In this document: piece by piece, positions 42,714-51,044 of the stretch
Layout of the letters: each line of letters starts with the position of its first letter
How positions within the stretch are numbered: position 1 is the stretch's first letter
Source of the DNA: Enterococcus columbae DSM 7374 = ATCC 51263
Lineage (GTDB): Bacteria; Bacillota; Bacilli; Lactobacillales; Enterococcaceae
Length of the DNA: 64,000 nucleotides
Assembly (NCBI RefSeq): GCF_000406925.1
Contig: NZ_KE136349.1
Location: forward strand, 196,446-260,445
Reading direction: 5' to 3'
The notes under the pieces: generated by a model
What the model saw: only the letters and a program-made list of their open reading frames with translations
Databases searched by the model: none
What the model was told of the DNA's origin: nothing
Position numbers and translations under genes: made by a program

Positions 42714-44030
42714 TTAAGCTAAAATGCTGATGGTACTGTCAAGCACTTCTTTTTCTGTACTCGTTTCTTCAACCGTTACTTTTTCACTTGGCTTAGCATA
42801 TCGATTCACTGGCTTAGCCTGATAAAGATTGGACTGTTGAAAGCTTTGTTGAAAATTCTGTTGCAAAGCCGTACCTAAATGCTCCGTCATGCTTGGCTGC
42901 TGAATCTGCGTAGGTGTGGGCTGTTGTAAGAAAGGCTGCTTATTTAAAATTTGTTCAAAACGTGTGCTTAAATTTTCCAACAATTTCATCGTATGAACAT
43001 TTTCTGCCTTTACCTCTAACTGAATTTGTTGCTGATTCAGTTGTAGCGAAATTTCTAGCTTTCCTAATTGCTCAGGCTGTAATTGTATCGTTACCTTTTG
43101 CAACCCTGGATGATTGATGGTCTGCGTTTGTTCTACTAACTTTTGAGCAACCTGCTGCGTAATCGCCTCTGCTATCGGCGCTTGTCCAACCTTAGCTGAT
43201 TCATTAACCAAAGTAGCTGTATTCCCAGTAAGCATCTGCTGTAAGTGAATAGGCAAGCCGAGGTTTATTTGTTCATGGGTTAATTGACTAAAGCTTGGCT
43301 GCTGAATGGCTAACTGCTCAGCTGAACTTGGGATGTTCTTTTCAGTCGTTAAGTCAAGCGGAGTTGAGGCTTGCACTTGAGTTGGCAACTGCTTTTTCTC
43401 AGTAGGAGCTGATTGTGAATCAGCTAGCTCACTTGCCGACAGATTAGCCGTTAATAAGCCTTCCTGCTCAGTTGTTGGTTGAAAGGTAGAAGTAAACAAA
43501 TCAGTCCTACCAGCTGTCTTATCACTAGCTTGCGTAAGGGTTAGCTTAGTTGTCAGCGCATCTATGTTTTGTGTGGTCACACTATAAGGTGTAGGATTTA
43601 AGCTTTCCACCTGAGTAGCTAGCTTGTGATCACTCTCTTTTGTAGAAGCTGCTGAGGTTATTTCTAAATCCATAGATGGTTGCTGCATAGATAGTGAATT
43701 TAACGATTGTTCGATAGTTCCTATTTCTAAATGACTATTCTTTTTTTCAGCTGGATTTGTGCTTACATCCTCAGAATCTTCTTTAGCCATCAATGAAGAC
43801 TGTTTAGTCGTATCCTTTTCAGATATAGTTTCATCAGTTTGGGATTTTTCACTAATGACTTTATTTTCATCAGTTTGATCATCCATTTGCTTTTCTTTCG
43901 TTTCATTTGTTGTTTGCTGTTGATAACGTTGCATTGCCGCTTTAAAACGTTGAGCTGATTTAGGCGCTTCTTTTGCGGCTTTAGTCTCTGCAGCTAGCTT
44001 TAACGAATCGGTCTTTGGCGCAGTAATCAT
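42714..44030 (-). CDS. fliK: Hook-length control protein FliK
   Basis: A 438-residue protein. A long Gln/Thr/Ser/Lys-rich N-terminal region (to about residue 300) is followed by the globular C-terminal domain (VTIQLQPEQLGKLEISLQLN, QLEVKAENVHTMKLLENL). FliK is secreted as a ruler and triggers the switch in FlhB. The start is the ATG ending at 44030 (AAAGGA 9 bases upstream). The low-complexity region carries many QQ and TE runs, which is common in FliK. Confidence 0.92.
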   Translation of the reverse strand: MITAPKTDSLKLAAETKAAKEAPKSAQRFKAAMQRYQQQTTNETKEKQMDDQTDENKVISEKSQTDETISEKDTTKQSSLMAKEDSEDVSTNPAEKKNSHLEIGTIEQSLNSLSMQQPSMDLEITSAASTKESDHKLATQVESLNPTPYSVTTQNIDALTTKLTLTQASDKTAGRTDLFTSTFQPTTEQEGLLTANLSASELADSQSAPTEKKQLPTQVQASTPLDLTTEKNIPSSAEQLAIQQPSFSQLTHEQINLGLPIHLQQMLTGNTATLVNESAKVGQAPIAEAITQQVAQKLVEQTQTINHPGLQKVTIQLQPEQLGKLEISLQLNQQQIQLEVKAENVHTMKLLENLSTRFEQILNKQPFLQQPTPTQIQQPSMTEHLGTALQQNFQQSFQQSNLYQAKPVNRYAKPSEKVTVEETSTEKEVLDSTISILA

Positions 44031-44065
44031 CTTTTCACATCCTTTCAAGGCTTCCATTAGTATGT

Positions 44066-44497
44066 TTAGCCAAACATTGCTTGTGCTTGTTTGCGACCGC
44101 CCATTTCATCAAGCATTTTTTGTTCTTCTTGATTCAGTAAGAACTGATATTCCGCTAATTGCTTGTCTTTTAATTTTTCTAAAACCTTTCGTTCTTTTTG
44201 CGCAGCAATATAGACATTTAAGGCTTGCTGTAATTTTTGCTGACTTGCTAATAAACGATTTTGGGTTTCCATCATTTGCTGCTCTAAGCCTAATAAATAC
44301 CATTGCTGCACTTGCATACGGCTAACCGTTTCTTCTCTAATTTCCAAAAGAGATTGTTTTTCTTCAACAAGCTGTTCCATTTGTTTTTCTTGTTCATTGA
44401 TTTCTTGTTGACAGGCTGCGTAATTTCTTTTCGCTTCTAATTCCATTTGCCAACGATAATCTAATAATTTCTCTAAAGAAAAAGTAAATTTCTTCAT
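44066..44497 (-). CDS. fliJ: Flagellar export chaperone FliJ
   Basis: A 143-residue, almost fully coiled-coil protein (FSLEKLLDYRWQMELEAKRN, EQEKQMEQLVEEKQSLLEI). This matches FliJ, which fits in the FliI hexamer like a rotor shaft and couples export to the proton gradient. It lies between fliI and fliK. The start is the ATG ending at 44497 with GAGG 7 bases upstream. Confidence 0.9.
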   Translation of the reverse strand: MKKFTFSLEKLLDYRWQMELEAKRNYAACQQEINEQEKQMEQLVEEKQSLLEIREETVSRMQVQQWYLLGLEQQMMETQNRLLASQQKLQQALNVYIAAQKERKVLEKLKDKQLAEYQFLLNQEEQKMLDEMGGRKQAQAMFG

Positions 44498-44512
44498 CAA
44501 ATCGCCTCTATT

Positions 44513-45859
44513 CTATGTGCGTGCAATTGAGATGTCTGTAAATAAAGCATGTAGTTTGCCCACGGTCTGCTCATACTCAGAAAATTCATCCACACGTTGT
44601 TTTAAAAAATTATCAATCGGATGATGTAAAGAAATCGCATAATCGATGACTGCATTCGAGCCTTGTTTATAGGCCCCAATATCGATTAAATCTTTCGCAT
44701 CCTGATAAGTCGCTAAGTTTTCCTTTAGCTCACCAGCACGTTTATATTGTTCATCAGGAACTAAGGCTTTCATCAAGCGACTCAAGCTATTTTGAATATC
44801 GATGGCTGGATAATGATTTTGGGCGGCAATTTTTCTAGAAAGTAAAATATGCCCATCTAAAATCCCACGTACTGCATCGGCAATTGGTTCGTTCATATCA
44901 TCACCTTCAACTAATACTGTATAAAAGGCAGTAATTGAACCTTTATCAGACATGCCACTACGCTCTAGCAATTTAGGTAAGGCCGTGAAAACAGAAGGGG
45001 TATACCCCTTGGTGGTAGGTGGCTCTCCAATGGATAAACCAATTTCACGTTGCGCCATCGCAAAACGAGTCACCGAATCCATCATCAAAACAACCTTTTT
45101 GCCTTGATCGCGATAATATTCAGCAATCGCAGTAGCTACATGCGCTCCTTTTAAGCGAACTAGTGGGGGAGAATCCGAAGTCGCACAGACAACTACTGAT
45201 TTACGATAGCCTTCTTCTCCAAGATCATTTTCAATAAATTCCTTTACCTCTCGACCACGCTCACCAATCAAGCCAATCACAATGACATCGGCATCACAAT
45301 AACGGGCAATCATCCCTAGCAAGGTACTTTTACCAACCCCACTACCAGCAAAAATCCCCATCCGTTGTCCTTCACCTACAGTCATCAAGCCATCAATCGC
45401 TCGAACCCCAGTACGCATCACCTCTTTAATCGGCTTACGCTGGAACGGATCAGGTGAGTCTTGGGCGACTGGATAATCTGATGTTTTTTCAAATACAAAT
45501 TGATCAATCGGACGCCCTAAACCATCAAGGGTATGACCTAATAAATTATCGCTAACCTTGACCACTAAAGTCTTACCGGTCGCCTTGACTAAACAACCCG
45601 GACCAATTCCGGACAATTCATCAAGCGGCATTAAAAGAACAGTATTTTTGACAAATCCGACGACTTCTGTTATAGTAACTTTGTTCGTGTTTTTTACATA
45701 AATTTCACAAATCTCACCAACGAATGCATCCATGCCTTCGACTTTGATAATTAAGCCGACCACTTCGCTGACCTTACCATAGACGGTATACAATCTTTTT
45801 TCCTGACTTGCTTTTAAAATTTTATCAATTGGAAAATTCATCTGTCTGTTTTCACTCAT
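44513..45859 (-). CDS. fliI: Flagellar export ATPase FliI
   Basis: A 448-residue ATPase related to the F1 beta subunit. Walker A is GIFAGSGVGKSTLLGM (about residue 170), followed by GLIGERGREVKEFIE, Walker B KKVVLMMDSVTRFAMAQREI and the GEPPTTKGYTPSVF segment. It powers early export and unloads chaperones. It overlaps fliH by 8 bases. Confidence 0.96.
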   Translation of the reverse strand: MSENRQMNFPIDKILKASQEKRLYTVYGKVSEVVGLIIKVEGMDAFVGEICEIYVKNTNKVTITEVVGFVKNTVLLMPLDELSGIGPGCLVKATGKTLVVKVSDNLLGHTLDGLGRPIDQFVFEKTSDYPVAQDSPDPFQRKPIKEVMRTGVRAIDGLMTVGEGQRMGIFAGSGVGKSTLLGMIARYCDADVIVIGLIGERGREVKEFIENDLGEEGYRKSVVVCATSDSPPLVRLKGAHVATAIAEYYRDQGKKVVLMMDSVTRFAMAQREIGLSIGEPPTTKGYTPSVFTALPKLLERSGMSDKGSITAFYTVLVEGDDMNEPIADAVRGILDGHILLSRKIAAQNHYPAIDIQNSLSRLMKALVPDEQYKRAGELKENLATYQDAKDLIDIGAYKQGSNAVIDYAISLHHPIDNFLKQRVDEFSEYEQTVGKLHALFTDISIART

Positions 45860-46619
45860 TTTCTTTGATTTTGGCTAATAACGTTTCTAGCTCTTGTCTG
45901 ACATCTAATTCAATGCGTTGGTTTTCTGATTCAATGATTAATTCCATCGGTGACATGCTCATATCCTTTAAAATGACATAGCGAAAATTTATAATTTCTT
46001 TTTTCATTTTTTCTAATCTTTCACTTAGTAAAGGAACATAATCTGCATGACAACGAATACTTACTAACTGGTCAGGCTGCTCTAAATCGATTAATACTGG
46101 ATCGATAATGGAAAGGATAGTCGCTGGATCTATTTTTAGCGATTGTTCAATCAACAGCTCAGTCATTTGCACACTGGCTTCAATTAAAGTCTGTTCTTTT
46201 TCTTTGATGAATTGTTGACTGGTTTGTATCGCTGCGTGAAATGAATCCTTAGCTTCTTGCAATAAAGCTTCAGTCTCTTCCTTGGCTTCTTGGTAGCCTT
46301 TTTGATAGCCATCATTGTAGCCTGCTTGATAGCCTTGTTGGCTACCAGCCATTTCACCTAACTGATAGCCTTCTTCATAGGCCTTTTGCTTGATTTGCTC
46401 TGCTTCTTGCATCGCTGCTTGCAAAATTTGAAATTTTTGCTCTTCGATTTTAGCTAATTCATGTTCGAAATGCTCTTGTCGCTCTTTTGAAAATTGATTA
46501 TTGACTTTATGCCAATCATTGACAGCTGGAGTCGTTGGAATCTCAGTTGCGATAATTTTACTTGGAATAGAGGATACGACTTGATTGGCTTTAACTAAGC
46601 TACTACTTGATAACATCAT
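45852..46619 (-). CDS. fliH: Flagellar export regulator FliH
   Basis: A 255-residue stalk protein. The middle is a Gly-rich repeat of GYQxGY form (MAGSQQGYQAGYNDGYQKGY), the GxxxG-type helix packing known in FliH, followed by the VATPase-E-like C-terminal domain. It binds FliI and FliN/FliY. The start is the ATG ending at 46619 after AGAGGTG; it overlaps the fliG stop by 17 bases. Confidence 0.9.
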   Translation of the reverse strand: MMLSSSSLVKANQVVSSIPSKIIATEIPTTPAVNDWHKVNNQFSKERQEHFEHELAKIEEQKFQILQAAMQEAEQIKQKAYEEGYQLGEMAGSQQGYQAGYNDGYQKGYQEAKEETEALLQEAKDSFHAAIQTSQQFIKEKEQTLIEASVQMTELLIEQSLKIDPATILSIIDPVLIDLEQPDQLVSIRCHADYVPLLSERLEKMKKEIINFRYVILKDMSMSPMELIIESENQRIELDVRQELETLLAKIKENE

Positions 46620-47610
46620 CTTGTTCACCTCTTGTAATGTAAATTTCGCCTTCTTCATCTAAGCGACGGATAACTGAAACCACTTTTTGTTGCGCTTCTT
46701 CAACCGCTGATAGACGAGTTGGTCCCATAAATTGCATTTCTTCTTGAATATTTTCAACCGCACGAGAAGAGAGATTGGAGAAAATAAATTCTTTAATTTC
46801 ATCAGAAGTCCCTTTAAGTGCCAATACCAAGACATTGTTATCCACAAAACGCAAGACTTTTTGTACGTCCAGCTTGTCCAGCGTAATAATATCGTCGAAG
46901 GTAAATAGACTTGCCTTGACTTCGTTGGATAATTCCGGTTGCCGTTTTTCCAAATCGAGCAGGATATTTTTCTCAGTACTACGACCCACAGAATTAAGGA
47001 TTTCAACCAAGGTATGTACGCCGCCAGCTGCTTCTGTATTGCTTTCAACAAAGTTAGAGAATTTGTTTTCAATTACCCGTTCAATGCGTTCAATGGTACT
47101 TGGTGCAGTACTAGCAATCATCCCAATGCGTTCAGCGATTTCCACCTGCATCTGTGGCGGAAAATTTGAAAGAATGGTCGCCGCCTTGTCCGGTTGTACG
47201 TAACACATAATCAACGCAATCGTTTGGGGATGCTCGTTTAGCAACAAATTGATTAATTGCTGCGTATCTGCCTTACGTGCAATATTAAATGGTCGTTCTC
47301 TTAATTGGATTTGCGATAATACATCAATCACTTCTTTGGCTCTTTGTGGCCCTAGTGACTGATTTAACAGATTTTTAGCATAATCAAAGCCACCATCTAA
47401 TACATATTTTTGGGCAATTGAGGTCTCCAAAAACTCATTTAGTATCTCATCACGCATCTCCGAGTCTACGGTTTCGATGTTGGCAATTTCGTAACTAACC
47501 TTTCGAATAACCGACTCAGGAAGTAATTTCATTACCTTAGAAGAGATTTCTGAGCCTAATGATATTAATAAAATTGCTGATTTTCTGATTCCATCCATTG
47601 AGTTAGTCAC
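46603..47610 (-). CDS. fliG: Flagellar motor switch protein FliG
   Basis: A 335-residue rotor protein with all three domains: N-terminal KSAILLISLGSEISSKVMKL, middle EHPQTIALIMCYVQPDKAAT, and C-terminal FTFDDIITLDKLDVQKVLRF with the charged torque helix. It uses a GTG start: GAGG lies 7 bases upstream of it and the first in-frame ATG is inside the conserved start. It couples the C-ring to the stator. Confidence 0.95.
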   Translation of the reverse strand: MTNSMDGIRKSAILLISLGSEISSKVMKLLPESVIRKVSYEIANIETVDSEMRDEILNEFLETSIAQKYVLDGGFDYAKNLLNQSLGPQRAKEVIDVLSQIQLRERPFNIARKADTQQLINLLLNEHPQTIALIMCYVQPDKAATILSNFPPQMQVEIAERIGMIASTAPSTIERIERVIENKFSNFVESNTEAAGGVHTLVEILNSVGRSTEKNILLDLEKRQPELSNEVKASLFTFDDIITLDKLDVQKVLRFVDNNVLVLALKGTSDEIKEFIFSNLSSRAVENIQEEMQFMGPTRLSAVEEAQQKVVSVIRRLDEEGEIYITRGEQDDVIK

Positions 47611-47625
47611 GAAAAAACCTCACCT

Positions 47626-49218
47626 CTAACTATTTTTTTGCTTAGCCCACGCTTTAATAATTTCTGCTACCGCTTGTGGGTCACTATCAGCATATTGTGT
47701 TACTTTTTCTGTGCGACGATCTTTGCTCTTGATCATTTTCTCTAAATCTTCAAGATCAAAATCATCAGCGGTAATATCAATTCTTGTACCCTTAGCTGCT
47801 TCAGGCGCTTCTTGTGGTAAGATAACTTCTTCATCCTCGTCATCTTCAAGCTCAGCCTCTAGCATTTCGCGTCGACGTTTTCTACGATTAGCCAATAAAA
47901 TCAAGGTAATTACCAAGGCAATTAAGAATAGGCTAATCCCTGCACCGATGTAGATCCATAATTTTTTACTTGCTAACTCGGCTAGCTGATCAGTAATTTT
48001 TTGATCCTCACTTGCTTGCGTTGCTTTAAAGTCCATCCCTTGAATAGAAATCGTATCGCCACGATCGGTATCAAAACCTATCGCTGAGGCAACTAATGTA
48101 CGAATCTCACGCTGAACATTCGTCGATAGATTCGCATCAATCACCACTGAAGTCGTCAAACGCTTGACACTACCAGGCGCATTGACTAAAGTCGTCGTTT
48201 CTGTATCTAATTCATTATTGACCGTGCGATTATAACTATTGGTTTCACCACTATTTGTCGTACCCGTTACATTACTTACATTGTCAGTAACCTCACCAGT
48301 CTGCGCCTTTTGAATCGTAGCATCGCTTCCTGAGGCTTGAACATTTTCACTGCGAATTTTCGGATTTTTATAGGTGACTGTTTTCTTTTCAATCGCATCA
48401 AAATCAAGCTCTGCATTTAAAGAAACATTGACCTTGCCAGAGCCATAAATTGGTTCAAGTAGCTTTAAAATCTTGTTTTGTAGCTGTTGCTCATATTGCT
48501 GTTGCATTTCTAAAGAATGCTGACTCACACCAGCAACATTGGCACTGTTTTTACTAGCATCTGCTAAAACATTCCCTTTACTGTCAACAACCTTTACATT
48601 TTCGGCTGAAAGATTTTTCACCGATGCAGTCGTCAAAGCCACAATGCCTTGAACGGCTTCTTGGGAAATCGAGCCATTTTTTAAGGTTAAGACAATTGAT
48701 GCCGAAGCCGGATCTTGCTTATCTTTAAATACACCCTCGTCAGGTAATACCAAAATCACCTTGGCCTTTTGTACATCATTTAATGAGCCAATCGAACGCT
48801 GCAATTCTCCAGTTAATGCACGTTGATACATGATTTTACGGTCTTCATCAGTGGTCATCATACTGGCTTGGTCAAATAATTCAAAGCCTGTCGAACTATC
48901 TGGCAGCTTATTATCAACCGCTAAAGAAATACGGTACTCATCGATTTTATTTTTATCAATTAAAACCGTTTTGCCTCCATCTTGTAGCTTATAGTCAATT
49001 CCTTTTGATTTTAAATCAGCAACAATCGTACCGGCATCTGCCTCGCTTAAATCAGCAAACAAAACACCATAATTGACCTTATTCATTAAATAAAACGAGA
49101 CTCCCAAAACAATTAGGACACTAATAGTTCCGAGAATAATCACTCGTTTGATTAGCGTACTTAAGCCTGACCAGGTTGTCTTGATTCTTTCTAATATTTC
49201 TTGTAGCCTGGCAGCCAT
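47626..49218 (-). CDS. fliF: Flagellar MS-ring protein FliF
   Basis: A 530-residue protein with two membrane segments (about 24-45 and 430-455), ring-building domains between them (YGVLFADLSEADAGTIVADL, GVFKDKQDPASASIVLTL) and a C-terminal FliG-binding tail. A Ser/Thr/Asn-rich stretch follows the second ring domain (about 300-345). It is the assembly base of the flagellum. Confidence 0.95.
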   Translation of the reverse strand: MAARLQEILERIKTTWSGLSTLIKRVIILGTISVLIVLGVSFYLMNKVNYGVLFADLSEADAGTIVADLKSKGIDYKLQDGGKTVLIDKNKIDEYRISLAVDNKLPDSSTGFELFDQASMMTTDEDRKIMYQRALTGELQRSIGSLNDVQKAKVILVLPDEGVFKDKQDPASASIVLTLKNGSISQEAVQGIVALTTASVKNLSAENVKVVDSKGNVLADASKNSANVAGVSQHSLEMQQQYEQQLQNKILKLLEPIYGSGKVNVSLNAELDFDAIEKKTVTYKNPKIRSENVQASGSDATIQKAQTGEVTDNVSNVTGTTNSGETNSYNRTVNNELDTETTTLVNAPGSVKRLTTSVVIDANLSTNVQREIRTLVASAIGFDTDRGDTISIQGMDFKATQASEDQKITDQLAELASKKLWIYIGAGISLFLIALVITLILLANRRKRRREMLEAELEDDEDEEVILPQEAPEAAKGTRIDITADDFDLEDLEKMIKSKDRRTEKVTQYADSDPQAVAEIIKAWAKQKNS

Positions 49219-49247
49219 TCATTCATCCCCCCATAAATTTCTGTTAG

Positions 49248-49589
49248 CTAGATTTGCATATTTTTTAATTCATTATAAGATTCTAGACACTTATTTCGAA
49301 TCTGAATGGCTGTTTGTAAGGAGAGCTGAGCCTCTGTCATATTAATCATCACCTGGCCAAGATCACTTTGATTTCCCGTAACCATATCAGTCGTTGCCTG
49401 ATTCATTGTATTCATATTTTGATTTAATACATCAACTGCTTTACCCAGATAATCGCTAAAGGTCGGAATTTTTTGATCTGTCTGTTGTTCAGCTACGCCT
49501 AAACCTTGCTGAATACGACTACTAGCCATTGCATCCTGTAGTTGTGTACGATAATTCATTAAATTAGATAATTGATTGATTTCTACCAT
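49248..49589 (-). CDS. fliE: MS-ring/rod adapter FliE
   Basis: A 113-residue protein. The C-terminal half (VTGNQSDLGQVMINMTEAQL, SLQTAIQIRNKCLESYNELK) is the typical FliE helix pair that joins rod to MS-ring. It lies between flgC and fliF, the standard order. Confidence 0.93.
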   Translation of the reverse strand: MVEINQLSNLMNYRTQLQDAMASSRIQQGLGVAEQQTDQKIPTFSDYLGKAVDVLNQNMNTMNQATTDMVTGNQSDLGQVMINMTEAQLSLQTAIQIRNKCLESYNELKNMQI

Positions 49590-49610
49590 TTTTCTCCCAC
49601 CTTTAGCCGG

Positions 49611-50063
49611 TTAATTTTTTGAAATCTCTAGCGCTTTACGCAAAATATTTTTATTCATTTCTACTGCTGCTGCGTTGGCCTGATAGGTACGTAAAGCTTG
49701 AATCATATCTACCATCTCATCAGCAACATTCACATTAGACATTTGGACATAGCCATTGGCATCCGCAGCTGGATTAGTTGGATCATAGCTTAGCTTGACC
49801 GTATCATCCTCAGCAATTTCATCCACCTGTACCCCAAAGCTGTGCATACGATTCACATTTGCATTTGCAGGATTACTACTGACAAGTCCATCACGGTAGC
49901 TTTTTAAGTTTTCTGAAAATACAACCTGTTTTTTACGATAAGCCGGCGTATCAGCAGTAGCATTGGTATTGATGTTGGCAATATTAGTTGAAATCGTATC
50001 TAATTTCAATCGTTCTAACGATAGACCGGTTGCATTGATATTTAAACCATTAAAAATAGACAT
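49611..50063 (-). CDS. flgC: Rod protein FlgC
   Basis: A 150-residue proximal rod protein: FNGLNINATGLSLERLKLDT, ISTNIANINTNATADTPAYR, VQMSNVNVADEMVDMIQALR and TYQANAAAVEMNKNI. It is 20 bases downstream of flgB. Confidence 0.95.
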   Translation of the reverse strand: MSIFNGLNINATGLSLERLKLDTISTNIANINTNATADTPAYRKKQVVFSENLKSYRDGLVSSNPANANVNRMHSFGVQVDEIAEDDTVKLSYDPTNPAADANGYVQMSNVNVADEMVDMIQALRTYQANAAAVEMNKNILRKALEISKN

Positions 50064-50083
50064 GAAAAGAGCACCTCACTTTT

Positions 50084-50461
50084 TTAACTGTTCGTTAAAA
50101 CCTGATTCAACATATGGTATCTACCATTTAGTTGAGCGGTTAACGCGTTGTAGTACAGAGAATTGGTTGATTGATTCAACATTTCAACTTCTAAATCAAC
50201 ATTATTCCCATTCTCTTTTAGCGAGGTGTTACGATTAGTGATTAATTTAGGTTGTAATTCATCATTTGGATTTAAATGTTTTTGATTAGTTGTGGTAAGC
50301 GCAAGCCTATTGCCATTCATTGCATCATTTAGATAACTTTCAAACTCTAAGCGTTTGGCTTTATAGTTAGCAGTATTCACATTAGCAATGTTGGTTGAAA
50401 TAAGCTCTGCTCTTTGTGCGGAGACATTCAGTGCAGAACGTAGCAATTGATATGTGTCCAT
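50084..50461 (-). CDS. flgB: Rod protein FlgB
   Basis: A 125-residue proximal rod protein (LLRSALNVSAQRAELISTNI, then ANVNTANYKAKRLEFESYL). It is the first gene of the ~29-kb operon that runs to fliY. The start is the ATG ending at 50461, with GGGGGG 7 bases upstream; the frame extends further but without a ribosome site. Confidence 0.94.
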   Translation of the reverse strand: MDTYQLLRSALNVSAQRAELISTNIANVNTANYKAKRLEFESYLNDAMNGNRLALTTTNQKHLNPNDELQPKLITNRNTSLKENGNNVDLEVEMLNQSTNSLYYNALTAQLNGRYHMLNQVLTNS

Positions 50462-50546
50462 AATGTAACCCCCCCATGTACAAAATGTATACATATTCAT
50501 TCGAATATTTAGATGTATGATAATTAATTGTTAAATACTAAACAAA

Positions 50547-50570
50547 TGTAAGTAACTTTGATAACTTACA
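50547..50570. promoter_or_regulatory. Inverted repeat in the flgB leader
   Basis: TGTAAGT and ACTTACA (arms of 7 bases, 10 apart) lie directly downstream of the predicted transcription start of the flagellar operon. Beyond a 2-base bulge the arms continue AAA/TTT. It may be an operator for a flagellar master regulator or a leader hairpin. Confidence 0.5.
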
Positions 50571-50583
50571 CATTTACATAGAT

Positions 50584-50612
50584 ACTATAATCTATTTCAA
50601 AAAAATTAACAA
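50584..50612 (-). promoter_or_regulatory. Sigma-A-type promoter of the flgB-fliY operon
   Basis: On the minus strand TTGTTA (50607-50612), 17 bases, TATAGT (50584-50589). The spacing is ideal. It is the best vegetative match between flgB and the divergent gene. A leader of about 115 bases follows. No sigma-D motif points left here, as expected for an early operon. Confidence 0.55.
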
Positions 50613-50975
50613 CCATTTTTTTGAAAACGTAAATCACAGCTGAATGTTATTTTTTCGTTTATAAAACACCTTCAAATTAACTTTTTATAAAATTTAATAT
50701 TATCTAAATCATATTTAAAAAACGCAAAATCATGATAATATCGTTATGTTTAAATCATCAAAAAAGAAGAAAAACGCTTTGGTATAAGCGTTTTTTATAA
50801 ATTCATCCAATTAAAAAAAGTTATAAAAAAAAGAAAATTGATTAATTTTTTCTCAAATTTTTAATACAAATTCCCTTTTGTTGTTAATAAATAAATTTTG
50901 TATATATATTACTGTCTTTCTCAATACTTATGCATATAAATTCTATCGTTATTCTTTTTTATCCGATAATAAAAC
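50613..50975. other. Gene-free, AT-rich divergent intergenic region
   Basis: No ORF with a ribosome site is visible on either strand. A terminator-like hairpin with T tracts on both strands lies at 50770-50795. TTGAAA (50621-50626) with a TGTTAT 18 bases later could drive a short plus-strand RNA into it, and TTGAGA on the minus strand near 50915 could do so from the other side. Confidence 0.5.
50770..50795. terminator. Orphan terminator between divergent operons
   Basis: AAAAACGCTT (50770-50779) and AAGCGTTTTT (50786-50795) form a compact hairpin followed by T tracts in both directions. Neither flanking gene is transcribed toward it, so it implies an unannotated short transcript or insulation. 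Confidence 0.65.
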
Positions 50976-50976
50976 T

Positions 50977-51002
50977 TAAATTTCAAAAAAATATGCCGAT
51001 AT
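50977..51002 (+). promoter_or_regulatory. Sigma-D promoter of the receptor-like gene
   Basis: TAAA (50977-50980), exactly 15 bases, CCGATAT (50996-51002) is a perfect match, with the extended -35 form AACTTAAA seen at flagellin. An 11-base repeat (TCTATCGTTAT) stands on both sides, at about 50942 and 51007. Confidence 0.8.
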
Positions 51003-51044
51003 GAATATCTATCGTTATCGCCATATTTTTTAGGAGAAAAAATT

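Noticed and set aside
46659-47203. Long overlapping frames on both strands within fliG.
   Set aside because: They have no ribosome site or recognisable family and lie fully inside a well-conserved gene; they are codon-bias shadows.
50622-50636. A cre-like sequence (TGAAAACGTAAATCA) upstream of the flgB promoter.
   Set aside because: It needs a one-base shift to fit the consensus and matches only 12 of 14 positions; in such AT-rich DNA this is weak.
50963-50969. A second CCGATAA box upstream of the receptor-like gene.
   Set aside because: No TAAA-like -35 lies at 15 or 16 bases; the perfect promoter is the one at 50977-51002.
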